Source: Tanytarsus gracilentus
Lineage: Eukaryota; Arthropoda; Insecta; Diptera; Chironomidae
Length of the DNA: 64,000 nt
Direction of reading: 5' to 3'
Assembly (NCBI GenBank): GCA_038502055.1
Contig: JAXRKN010000039.1
Span: 1,860,001 to 1,924,000, forward strand
The notes beneath the pieces are model-generated. The model did no database searches. It was not told the origin of the DNA and saw only the letters and a program-made list of their open reading frames with translations. The translations under genes were made by a program, and so were the position numbers. Positions 49,339 through 61,500 of the stretch are shown piece by piece (within the stretch, counting starts at the first letter, position 1; each line of letters opens with the position of its first letter).

Positions 49339-49996
49339 TTGGAAAATTCCCATCTCCTAGGAAATTCCCAACTCCTGGGAAATTCCCAATTCCTGAGAAA
49401 TTCCCAACACCTGGGAAATTCCCAACACCTGGGAAATTCCCAACTCCTGGGAAATTCCCAACACCTGGGAAATTCCCAACACCTAGGAAATTCCCAACAC
49501 CTGGAAAATTCCCAACTCCTGGGAAATTCCCAACACCTGGGAAATTCCCAACTCCTGAGAAATTCCCAACACCTGGGAAATTCCCAACTCCTGGGAAATT
49601 CCCAACTCCTGGGAAATTCCCAACACCTGGGAAATTCCCAACACCTGGGAAATTCCCAACACCTGGGAAATTCCCAACTCCTGGGAAATTCCCAACTCCT
49701 GGGAAATTCCCAACTCCTGGGAAATTCCCAACTCCTGGGAAATTCCAAACACCTGGGAAATTCCCAACACCTTGGAAATTCCCAACTCCTGGGAAATTCC
49801 CAACTCCTGGGAAATTCCCAACTCCTGGGAAATTCCCAACTCCTGGGAAATTCCCAACACCTGGGAAATTCCCAACTCCTGGGAAATTCCCAACACCTGG
49901 GAAATTCCCAACTCCTGGGAAATTCCCAACACCTGGGAAATTCCCAACTCCTGGGAAATTCCCAACACCTGGGAAATTCCCAACTACTGGGAAATT
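49339..49996. repeat. 18-bp minisatellite, about 36 units, most carrying a kappaB-like palindrome
   Basis: Tandem units of GGGAAATTCCCAACWCCT (W = A or T, alternating irregularly) run for about 655 bp with little length variation. Because 18 is a multiple of three and units lack stops in four frames, long artificial ORFs appear on both strands (LGNSQ-, WEFPR-, GISQE- and EIPN-type repeats). These are repeat artefacts, not genes. Most units contain GGGAAATTCCC, which fits the NF-kappaB/Rel consensus GGGRNNYYCC. Confidence 0.97.
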
Positions 49997-50719
49997 TTTT
50001 ACAATTTTTGAAATTTTTTTTGATAAAATATCGAACCGGTCACCATCAGATTCTCTACTAATTTTAAATTATTATTTAAAAATTACTTCAAATAAATTTT
50101 TGAAGATAAAAAAAATTAAATTTGATGAACAACTTAAGCCATGTTCAATTATTCAACATGAAATTTCGCAAATTTAAATAATGAAATTTGTTAAGTTTTC
50201 ACCAAATTATTCATTGAGCACACAAAAGACCAAGCGGAAAGAAAATTTATTTTAATTTTAATAATTTTTCATCTCCTTTAGTTGTTTCTGATGTTCACTT
50301 TTCTGAATTTCATAAATTAGATATTCCCTCAGGAGCTTCACTCTTATTTGCACATTGAAAATGGAATAATTTAGTTTTCTCATCATTCTTCATCGTTGAA
50401 TCCTCATTCTAATGCTCGCTGCGAAGGTAGTTGTGATTGTATACAGTGTGCATTCATAAATAATGAAATTTATGTCAATGTTTCAAGCTTTAATGACGAC
50501 TTTCTTCCGGAAAATATCACATGATGCAATCTCAGGAAATGAAATTTAAATCTTATTAAAATTTAATGGAATAATATTTTGTTTATTTTAGAGAGGGTTT
50601 CCAATGAGTTTAAAGTTGCTTAAAAACAATTTCGAAATATTTTGATTTTTGAAAAATAAAAGCATTCAGAAAATTCACTTTGTAGTGTTTAAAATTCTTC
50701 ATTGCATATTTTCGCACTC
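49997..50719. other. Spacer between minisatellite and retroposon
   Basis: AT-rich, no coding signal or repeat recognised. Confidence 0.45.
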
Positions 50720-50741
50720 TCGACAAAATCAAATTTTATAA
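50720..50741. repeat. Left target-site duplication of the retroposon
   Basis: A 22-bp sequence (beginning TCGACAAAATC and ending TTTTATAA) repeated exactly at 51758-51779. Confidence 0.92.
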
Positions 50742-51757
50742 GGATCGAAGTGTGCGTTGAAAAAGTGAGTTGCAAAAATTATTTGCTCCGGTGATTAATT
50801 GGGTTTTGGCAGTGCTAGGGTCGGTAAAAGTGGCTTGTTAGTTAGATTAGGACAGGTAGTGACATAAAATGTTCGAGTACACTCAATTTGGAAGGAAGGA
50901 AGTCTGTTTTGGAAAAATTGTCCATTGAGGATTTTTCAAGAAAACTTTCATGGGTAACTATGTAATTTATTTTGGTAAAAGTTTGACAGGGTCCAACTGA
51001 AATCCGGTAAGGATCAGTTGAGGAACGGAAGTGGAGTTATTTTGAAACAAGTTTAGGTTAAACAGGAGAAGTTTTTTTTGTTGATAAGTGAATTGGGTAA
51101 ATTTCATTTTCAAAATAAAAATGTCAGCCTGGGACTTGTAATTTTGTTTGAAAGGATATTTATAGATAGGAGTTAAGGGATTTGCACACTTCGATCTCGA
51201 GGGAGGGTTTGTGTTTGTGATTGTTCTAAAATGGACAACGGACATATATTTTGACTCGACACACCAACTGTGTACACTAGTCTCAGTTGAGGAAGGTAGT
51301 GGTGGAATCACGGCTTTTATCTAAGTGATTTGAGACAAATAAAATGTTGATTTGGTTTTGATTAGTTGGAAACTGTAATATCTGCTCAGTAAACAAGACT
51401 GTTCTTAACCGTAGTTTCTCTAGAAACTACAAACAAAAAATCATTCGAAAACAAAAACTTATAAAAAAAAACACTAACACACTAACATTGCCGTAAAGGT
51501 ATTTTAAAATTCCCTATTAACCAAAGCCGATGATAGAGGGTGTTTGCCCGGCATCGGTTCTCACTAATGATTATCTAATTGTATTTACTCCAGTCAGGGG
51601 TGTGTTCGTACCTGTGGTTCGTATCGACTGTAGATACTTGCCTAAGTAGCCCACTAGGCTTCGCTTTTCTGAGGAATCGCGGGTCAATCATGTGAGGTTG
51701 CGTCGGACGTCTTCCTACTTCGGTAGTGGCTACCTGACTGTAATCTAATCTAATCTA
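50742..51757 (+). mobile_element. Non-LTR retroposon or SINE-like insertion, about 1.0 kb
   Basis: Flanked by a perfect 22-bp direct repeat and ending in a short tandem tail TAATCTAATCTAATCTA, the usual signs of target-primed reverse transcription. The 3' third (about 51520-51750) is distinctly GC-richer than the surroundings. No reverse-transcriptase coding is visible, so it is a 5'-truncated LINE keeping only its 3' end, or a SINE. A minus-strand frame at 50967-51311 is not supported. The tail orientation makes plus the sense strand. The family is not recognised. Confidence 0.85.
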
Positions 51758-51779
51758 TCGACAAAATCAAATTTTATAA
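51758..51779. repeat. Right target-site duplication of the retroposon
   Basis: Exact 22-bp partner of 50720-50741, immediately after the TAATC tail. Confidence 0.92.
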
Positions 51780-54700
51780 AGTTCCTCTCCATTTATGCAT
51801 CAGAATGGATATTTTTGGCATAAAAGTATGAATTATTTATACTCACAATGAGCTCAACTATTTTTCGATTCATCATCTCCTCACATATTTAAGGGTTGTG
51901 CATGTGTTGATGCTTGATAGAGCAAAAATTGTGTGTTCACATTTTGTATTCAACGAATGTGTTCGAGTGTCTCGGAAGCATTATTGATGTTGCAGACGAA
52001 ATAAAGAAAACTCTCGAAAAATAGATTTTCATAATTTCATACATGTATGCATGCTGCTCGGGGTCCATTAAATAAATTGTCTGATCTTTATTATTGAGTG
52101 CGGTTCTCTCACGATATTCAACAGATTAATTGCCCTTAGGGGTGCTTTTGGAAAAACACAAACAAATCTTCGCAGTTTGCACTTAATTTTTTCCCACATT
52201 ATACCAAGGCGCACTTTATGAGTGTGATGATAGAAACATTATTTAAAAGCTTCATAATTTTTCTTTCAATGAGCACGGTCAGAGCTGTTGCTGATGGGAA
52301 AGGCTTGTTGAATCTTCAACCGACACGCCACAAAAAAATAGAATAATGGAAGCTGAAACAATTGAGTTCTCGAGAGAAGTGGGTGTTGATGCCTGTGAAT
52401 GAAGTCCCTTCAAAAAAGCGATGATGGTAAACTAGCGTCAGGTTGAGTGAACTAAAAATCTTAGTGATATTTTAAAAAAATTTAGTGTTCAACCCCTGAA
52501 AAAACTTGTGAAAAAAATTGCAAATGAAAGTTTTTTTTTCCTGAAACAAAAAACTTCTCTTTTGTTCACATCAAATAATTAAAGAACAAAAGTGAAGCAA
52601 ACTGAAAAAGGATTTCATAAATTAATGTTTCGGGGTTAGTTTAACTCTTTTTTGTTACACAGCATTTTATTTTTTTGTCGAAATATTTTTTTTAAATGTG
52701 CTTTTTTACATTTGAATTATTTTCTCTTTTTCATATTTAAACGAATAATTTTTACTTATATTTTTTTGGGGTGTTTTGTGATGATTTAAAAAAATGTTAA
52801 TGATTTTTTGTTACATCTATTACAAACAGTTAACACCATCGAGCTTTTATATGTTGTTAATTATTTTAAATTTATTTAAAAGAGAATTTCTTTAAAATTG
52901 TTTTTGAGTGATGATTGCCGTCATGAATTTTTTAATTTGATTTTATAACTTTTAACAAAGCATTCATCACTCATCAATCAAATAATTTCCATTCAATTTA
53001 ATTTTTTTAAAGAAATAAAAAATACAATTTTTATTTTCAACATTTAAAAACTTTTTTGCTAAATTTTTATTTGCTAAAATAATTATTTTAAAGTTTAATT
53101 TTCTCTAAATATTTAGATGTTAATTATTTTAAATTTGTTGCTCTTTATAAACGAGAGAAGAAAAAACTTTTTCATCTAATTAAAGTTTCACGTGCGAGAT
53201 TTTTTCTCCTTATTTTTTTTGTTAATTTTTGAAAAAGTAAAAAACTCTTAATTATGTTGAACTTTCTTGTGTGTGTTTCCCAAATTTCCCTCCTAAAAGT
53301 TTTATTTAATCTCAAAAAAGTTTATTTCATAAATTCAAAAATTTTCGTTGTGATTTCATTAAATTTTGATTATTAAAAAAATTAAAATGTTTGATGTAAA
53401 TTCGAGACAAAAGTGAGAATTTTTTTCCTGTGCATTTATTGACCTTAAAATAGAACCAAAAACATTTTAAACTCTCCTGTTGAGAAAATGAAATAATTGT
53501 TTACAAAAATTCCACAAAATTCTGTCGAATTAAATTAAGAGAAAACTCATTTCAGAATTGCATTTTCCTCTGTCTTTTTTCATTTATTCACCTCTCGCTT
53601 TTTTTTGTTTATTCGACAAATTGAAAATTGGATTTCAAAGTGACATGCGAAAAAATTTTCTCTTCCATTTCTGTGCTTTATAGACAATCACACACATTCT
53701 GCACAATGAACGTCATCTCCACTGGAAACTGATGAGAAACGTCAGCAATGAGTTTTTTTTTCGCTAAGTTACGTTCGTAAAAAACTGAGTGAATGCAAGT
53801 GAGAGCCACAATCATTTTTAATGCGCAAAGATTTCCATTTCTGCATTTGAAACTGAACATTTTTCATTTTAACGCGTTTGTCGACTTTAAATTTTTTTCC
53901 AAGCAGTTTTGATTGATTTTGATGACAGCAACATGAAAATTATATTTTTTGATTATTAAAAATATTTTTAACTATTCAAAGTAGATTCAGATCGTTATTA
54001 AAAAAATCCTGCAATTTTCTCTCAATTGTTGTCCACTCAGCCGATTAAAATCCTGATCCTTTGCATTGAATTTACCGCAATTGAAAACAATTCGTTCCGG
54101 ATTAAAAATGCCTCAGTAAATAAAAATCTTCCACTGAATCCGCACAAAAAAAAGTTCGACTGAATAAATAACAATAAGGTCTAACAAGGAGAAAAAAAAA
54201 GTTCAAAGGTGCGGAAAATCAGAGTCGGAAGTTAGACAACGAGAAAACATTGAAGTGGTGGATTTATGAATTTTAGGCAGATAGTCATGAAAAGGGATAG
54301 TCATCAGTCCCCGAAAAGGGCTTATTTCAATTAATCTTTCACTGCAATGGAAATAAGCGGATTAAGAGACTTCGCATGAATTAAACTTAAGGTATCAGCT
54401 TTGAATATTCATGAGATGATTTTGCTGCCTGACGATAAAATTCATTTGCGACTTTTGAAAGAGCAAGAGGTTGAATTATTTAGTAAAATTTGAGCAGTTG
54501 ATCGATTTTCCAATAAACCATTGATAGAATGCCTCAATTTAATATCAACTTCAACTTTTTTCCTCTGCAAAAATCACTGCAATGTTTTTGAGTTCAACAA
54601 GTTTTTTTTATAAACAGCATTTCACTTTGCTCTGTGTTACGGATATACGGAAAATATAAAGTGAAAATGCGGGCTTCTGACTTTTGATCTTTCCTTCATC

Positions 54701-55532
54701 CTGTGTTTCCTTGACGAAGACAAACAATGCTTGCTGGAGCTTAAGTGCAGAGTATATACGGTGTGTTCTTAGTGTACGAGACAGCTTTTGAATTTATATC
54801 AGAAAGTGAACAAAATGATAAAGTAATTGAAGATGAAATGTTGTTAACCTCAGATATTGTTTAAGAAATTGCTAAGCGACTAATAAATTGCTGATGAATT
54901 TGCATGAAATTAGTGGCATTTCTCTTGCGTTTTGACTTTTCAGATTACAAGGAAAATTTCTTTCGAGATATTTTAATAAATTTAAGAAAAAATCATAAAA
55001 TTTATCCAGTTTAAAGGATTCAATTAAAAAACTTTTTCATTCAACACTGAAACTAGAATTTTTCTGCCGGAGATAAATTTAATGATGACATTAAATGCAC
55101 AAGTCGAAATAATTTTCTTTCTCTTGTCTCTCGAATATTTTATTTTGCGACATCGACCATAAGTTGAAGTTATTACACTCGAACACTGACTACCATAATT
55201 CAGCTTGACACTCAAACTTCTCTCACGTCATTGTCGCTCGGTATTTTCTGCTATTGTAAATAATTCATCTCGTTAAACTTTTTTCTCTTTAAAAACCTAA
55301 ACATTTTTTCTAATTGCTATTTACAAAGTTCTTTCAAGCGATGCCTTTTTTTATAACACGTCGACGTTTATTAACTTTTTTAACTCTCTCCTTTATTCTT
55401 GCTCATACTTTCACATCAAAACGAGAACGGATGAAAATTTGATCCACAATGTTGACTTTTATAAGAGAATTTATGCACATACGGCATGAGTTGGTGGAGA
55501 TGTAATTGGGACTCACTAACAGCTGCCTTATT
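51780..55532. other. Gene desert, right part, and 3' flank of the STAR gene
   Basis: AT-rich. Short frames (53678-53860, 55024-55215) lack support. The right end should carry the 3' UTR of the minus-strand KH-domain gene. Confidence 0.5.
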
Positions 55533-58500
55533 TTATGCGCCTTGCAGCAAATTCTCTTGCTTAATAGATTGTGGGCTGTTGTTTGATGGTGTCGGTTGAA
55601 GGGTTGAAGGAATTGTGCTCGCTTGTAGAACGTGCTCTAAGTTCTGCGGTATAATGAGGGGTGAAGCGAGAAGCTGTAGACTACTGTAAATTGTCATAAA
55701 ATAAAGACATTGTTACAGTCATTAAAATGTTTATTTTACGTGCATGATGTGTGAGACACTTACTCGGTAATTGATGGTCCGTTCGGATGAAAGCCGTGTA
55801 AGGCATTTGCTGTCTTTGCGCGAGCTAATAGCGTCATGACTGTCCTCTTTGTCGGATTATTAATGTTGCTGATTGTGTTGCACAACAATGGCCGCTTCCG
55901 TCCTACAGTTCCGGCTTGAATTTAGAGAGGAAAATCAATAAATGTTTTATTGTTTGTGGGAATTTACAATTTAAATAAATTTTCGATGTTTTTTGAATTT
56001 TTTTGTCGTAACGGTCAAAAATTATTTAAGTTTTCTAAAGTCTCAGCTTTTCGACTTACCAATGTTAACTCCCCTCAAAAGTGCATTTTGCTGATCGATT
56101 AGCAGAGATGTGTTCATGGCGGCTTCCGCTTCACTCACTATCTCAATTGGCGCTGAAACATGCGTTTGGTTGTTGTTGTTATTTTTGACCATATCACAGT
56201 TATTATTGTTGTTGTTACTAATTGCTACTGATGTTAGATTGCCGCCTAGACTTAGCTGCTGATGCTGCTGGCTAAAATTGCAATTCTCTACGCACGATGA
56301 AGACGACGTTGGTGACATGGTTGTTGCGTGTTCGATTATCGACGATGTTTCGCATGTTAATGAATCACATCCTAGATTATGTTCGTGCGCATCGTCTGTA
56401 CTTGCAGTGCTACTGTTGCTGCTACTGCTACCATTTTTCTGCGTTGATAGAGCTTGCATTTCCCATTTCTGTTCCTGTCTGATATCATCATGGTGATCCT
56501 ACAGAAATGAAATGAAATAAATTAGCATCAAACTGAATGTTTGCAAATTATTTGAGTGGAAAAATTCTCTGAATAAATTTTGAGTATTTCGAAAGTAATC
56601 AATGACTATTGCAAGGTGTGGTATATTTTCTGTGTTGAACTTTAATAGTTGAATGTCCTTAAATGATTTTTTATCGGAGCAATCAATCTTCTGATGTTTC
56701 AATTGGACTCCATTCAAAAAGTTTAATTCAACGTCATAAACACACAAAAATTCACTTCCACGCGTACATAATCTATTCATCATGAATCAATGGAGGATTG
56801 AATGGAAAAGTTTGATCATTTTTCTGCGCATCAAAATGAAAATGGCATAATTCATGTTTTCACATATCAAACTTTTGCATTTGATGCATCTGAAAATTGC
56901 ATTGTGGCGGGTGGAAAAGTTTCTCATGCATAAAAAATAAATGCTAATAAATGGTGGAAAATTTTTACTGATGCGATGCTCATACATTCGTGTCTGATTG
57001 CAGTTGATGATATGTGAATTGTGGCGGTTAACTGAAGGGGAGGAAAAATAAGTTTGGTGGAGTGAAAAAAAATCATGACTTTTATGGATTTTTTTAAAAT
57101 GTCCGAGAATATAATTTTTTTAAAAACTCAACTTCCAAATCTCCACTTTAATTTTTAAACTCATTTTCTTTTGATATTTTTTGCCGTCATAAAAATATAT
57201 TTAGCTTCTCTGCTGTATAGAGATGTCACCTAACATAATAGTTTTATTCAAGCACATGAAACCCTTAGTATGCAAACTTTTGTTGGCTGAACTAAAACGC
57301 CCTTTTAACATAAAGAACATTTCAAAGTCAGTGCCTGCAGGTGCCATAAAACTGCTAGTTTCATATGATGAGAAAAAATTCTTTATGACTCTCGAAAGCT
57401 CTCAATGCGGCCCATAAAAGCATTCTTGAAATCATCAGAAAGGCAAAAAGAACATCATCACAGTTGTTGTTGAAAAAGAACAATAAATAATTTATATAAA
57501 AGGTGGAGGAAAAGAGAAAAGGCAGTAAAAGCATAATTTAATTTTCTGGTTGAATGATGTTCATCAGCACACATGAATGGACGAAACCGGCGATAGTTTC
57601 ATATGATACAGATCATCCACTTAAACATGGAAAGAGCAAATTTTATCTCGAGGGATGGAAAACTTTTTTAGTTCGAAAGTTTTGTGTTGTGAATTTCAAA
57701 TCGGTTTTATGCATGAGGATTTAAAGATAATTCATGAAAGTTATCTAACAAATTCAATTTTAGACTCACAATTTTTTACACTTTTAAATTGGTTTAAAAA
57801 TTTCTCTCTGCTGGATAGAAAAAATTTATTGTTACACCCGGAAAACCCATAGCAAGAGAATCTAATAAACTTTGTATTGTATTTGCAAGGTAAGGGACTC
57901 GAATACGGCTTACTCACAAAACGTTTTTAGAATTTTTGATTCCACAAATAAAATAGAAAAAAATCTCCACAAATCCACTTAATTTTCAATATAGTCTCGC
58001 TCTTTCTGACAGGAAGCACTCGGAAGTGAAATGTGGAAACAAAAGCACGAGTTAGGATCAGGCATACACAACTCTGTCTCTCTCAATGTATTCGCTCACA
58101 ATATATAATTGATTACTCTTTGGGTCGTATGCTTTTAGACTGTCCATTCACCGTGGAACATGCGGGAGGTTTACATGCGGCAGACGGTTGAATTGTAATC
58201 CGTATTTATAAAAAACAGAATCACGATTTGAAAAAGGTTATTTTTCCTCTGCACGCACAGCGTTGTTACGAAACAAATTCCGACTGTCGAGCAGGCAATC
58301 ACAAAAAAAAGAGAATAAATTTATAGATTTCGAGTGGAGGTTGTTAAAGTGAATTCTCCATAAATTTTGGGATTGCTGAGTTGCCGCGCAACAAAGCAGC
58401 GAGCGCTATTATGAGACAATCTATAATCCATAAATTGAGATACGAATCACGACAGAAATATTACAACCCCTCAGCATTCAATAAAAAGTAAGGAAAATCT

Positions 58501-61500
58501 CTGTGACGTAGGAAATGATATGATTAATTGTTTTGGAGTGAATCTCGAGAACAAAAGGATTTGAAAAAAATTACAATCATTTTAACTCGATCCAAAATTA
58601 ACCACAATTCAAATATGCGGAGCTCGAATGACAATCTAATAAACCGCCATGTGCGGCTGTAGATGACAATTTACCACAGCGAGACATAATAATTAGATAA
58701 GACCACATAAAATAAACAGCACAATGATCTTTGACATTTAACAATGAACTGGGTTGTGATTATTATCTGGATATGTTTCCCCTTCAAGTGTAAGTTCTCA
58801 TTTTATGATAACGTTATTGCCTTAAAATATGTGTGCATGTTCCACTCTCTCTACGATGACATAGAGTCATGTCTTTGTCCATCCGTGCTTAAAGGCATAA
58901 AGAGAATGATATCTATAATGGTAATCTCTCTGCATAGAATATTACAAGTGTCGACAGCATGGCATCGAAAATGAATTTACATCCATAAAATTTGAGCTTT
59001 AATGCCATGCCTTATAGGAGAGCTGAATAATAAACACGAGCATTATGAAATCAATTACAAGGAGTTTCTCTGTGAATATCATGAGTTGTAATAACAATCG
59101 AGTGTAATTGAGATGAAAGGTATTATATAGGATTAGATTGAAATGGCAGTGGGTGACGATTTTAAAATTAATTTTTGGAAATTTAAAAAACAGTTTTTTA
59201 ATTTATTAAATTTTAAAATTTAACGTTTTTAAACTTTAAAAATTTAATTGATCTCTTAACTTGCTGTTGGCTATTTTAATGCGTCATTTACAAGAATAAA
59301 TTACTGCATGATTGTATGCCATAAATGCAAATAAATTCTTGTATGATACCTTCCGGTTTGAAAGTTTATATTTAACCATAATTTTTGACAAGTGAGTGAC
59401 ATATCATGCACAGATAACAATCCACATATGACACTTTAATTAAGTTGAGTTCATTGGCTATGAAACGGAGCTTGCTGAAGTCGATAGGGATAAAGAGTTT
59501 ATTGTTCAAACTTGTTAATTAAGAGGTGACGTATAAATTTTGGTTGATTTGATGTCAGATAATGGACTCTGTGACATTTTGCCCCTGTGACATTTTGCCC
59601 ACACCCAAAATCTGTGGGCAAGGGCAAAAAAAATATAGGGTCAATTTGTCCATGGTCAAATGAGGGCAAAATTTGCAAAATATGTGGGCATGGGCAATAC
59701 TGTGGGCAAATTGCCCAGGACAAATTGACCCTATATTTTTTGCCCATGGACAAATTGCCCATGATTATTTTTTTGTCAAAATATAAACTTAATTAAAGTA
59801 ATTTAAAGTTTTTGTCGTCAATACGAAAAATTTTTAAGATTTATATTTTGCCTATATTTTTTCTTTTTCTCATGATTTTTACACTAACGAAAACCATGTT
59901 GTATCTTTTCTTAATAGAACGTTTTACTCCGCATCTATTGATGTATCACATGAAATATCTATCATTCATAGTTATGGAGTAATCTGCTCTCAAACATGAA
60001 AGAGTAAATCTTAAAATTCTGAAAAATTTCAAAGATTCCATAGGTTAAAATTTTATTTTGCAATAACTTGATTTTTTCAAGATAAAAATCTGACTTGTTT
60101 GCATGTTGTAGATGAAGAACATTAACAACTTTTCAAAACATTAGAAATTTTTTTATCTGCAGGAAGTGCTTAATACCCTCAAAAGAAAAACTAAATCTCA
60201 AAACTTACTCTCATTTAATAGTTTTAGAAATTTTATTTCGGATTTAGAAGAAGCCCTCTATTTCATGTGTTTTGTATCACTTTCAGTTAAAATTTTTTGA
60301 GTATGGATACTCAAGAAGTGCCAATAGGTGCAAAATTAAAAATCTTGTTTCTCTTTAAGTATACCATAGTAAAATTAGTGTGAAAAATTTGAAAAAAAAA
60401 TATTAAAACAATTAATTTTCAATTAAATAATTTATGGGCAAATTGTCTGTGGGCAAAAAATATAGGGTCAATTTGTCCATGGTCAAATGAGGGCAAAATT
60501 TGCAAAATATGTGGGCATGGTCAAATCTGTGGGCAAATTGCCCCGGACAAATTGACCCTATATTTTTTTTGCCCTTGCCCACGGATTTTGGGTGAGGGCA
60601 AAATGTCACAGGGGCAAAATGTCCTAACCCCCAGATAATGAAAATCACGAAAAATTATTTTAAATTTTGGAAAAATCATAATTTTATTAAACTTTTAAGA
60701 CTCAACCCCTAAAATTCTAATCTTTTCAAGCCATCAATTTACATTTTTTGCTACAACCACAGTGTAGGTAAAAATGTCACAAAACTTCACTCAACCTTAT
60801 CCCAAAAATAAATGTTTTTTCAGGACATTTTGTTGGTTTGAGTTGAGAGCAAAACACTTTTCCCTTGAGAGTGAAAAATTGGATACAAAAAGAGCTTTTT
60901 ACAAATGTATGTTCAGAATCTTTTTTTGTTCCTCCCATTCTCACACGTTTCGTCTGCTAGTGAAACATTCCGTAAATAGTTTCAATCACACTCTTCAAGT
61001 CCTTTTTCTCTCTCCTTCAATGGCACATAAAGTAAGTAAGAAAGACTAACTGGTTTCGAAACTTTATCACACACTCGGCGTTATATTTTGCAGAATGGAA
61101 TTTTAACATGAATGTGTGAAGGAATTCGCAAATGTGTGCTACAATGTTTTTGCACCATAACGAGTCTAAGTATGAAACCTTTTTTCTCTAACAAGATCGT
61201 GGGAATGTTGAAGGTAAAAAAAGAGGTTGACAATAATTTTGGGAGTTTTTAATTTAAAAAAAAAGTTTTTTAAAAATTTAATCAAGAATCTAAATTAATT
61301 TTATTTTTAAATTCTTCTGTTTTTAATCTTAAACAATTTTTGGACACGCCATTTTTTTAAATTTTCTCACATCAACTTCTCAAGATAAAATGAAAAATAT
61401 TTTTTACACAAATTATGTGAGTGTGATGTAAATATTACACTGCACTAGAAAGACACATCTTTCCTCTGCTCATTTAATAACTCTATATGCAATTTAGACA

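Noticed and set aside
49323..50061. Long ORFs of 79-240 codons in four frames on both strands
   Set aside because: They are made wholly of the 18-bp repeat, whose length is a multiple of three and which lacks stops in those frames. No start context, promoter or non-repeat domain supports a protein.
50967..51311. Minus-strand 114-codon ORF in the retroposon
   Set aside because: It is antisense to the tail orientation and has no resemblance to reverse transcriptase or another element protein.
58744..58974. ATG with a signal-peptide-like start followed by a GTAAGT donor inside the KH gene intron
   Set aside because: Suggestive of a nested secreted-protein gene, but no matching downstream exon could be assembled, so it may be chance.
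59499..60648. Cys/Gly-rich ORFs on both strands
   Set aside because: They are translations of the inverted-repeat arms and mirror each other. The Cys residues come from the TGCCC motif, not from a zinc-binding fold.
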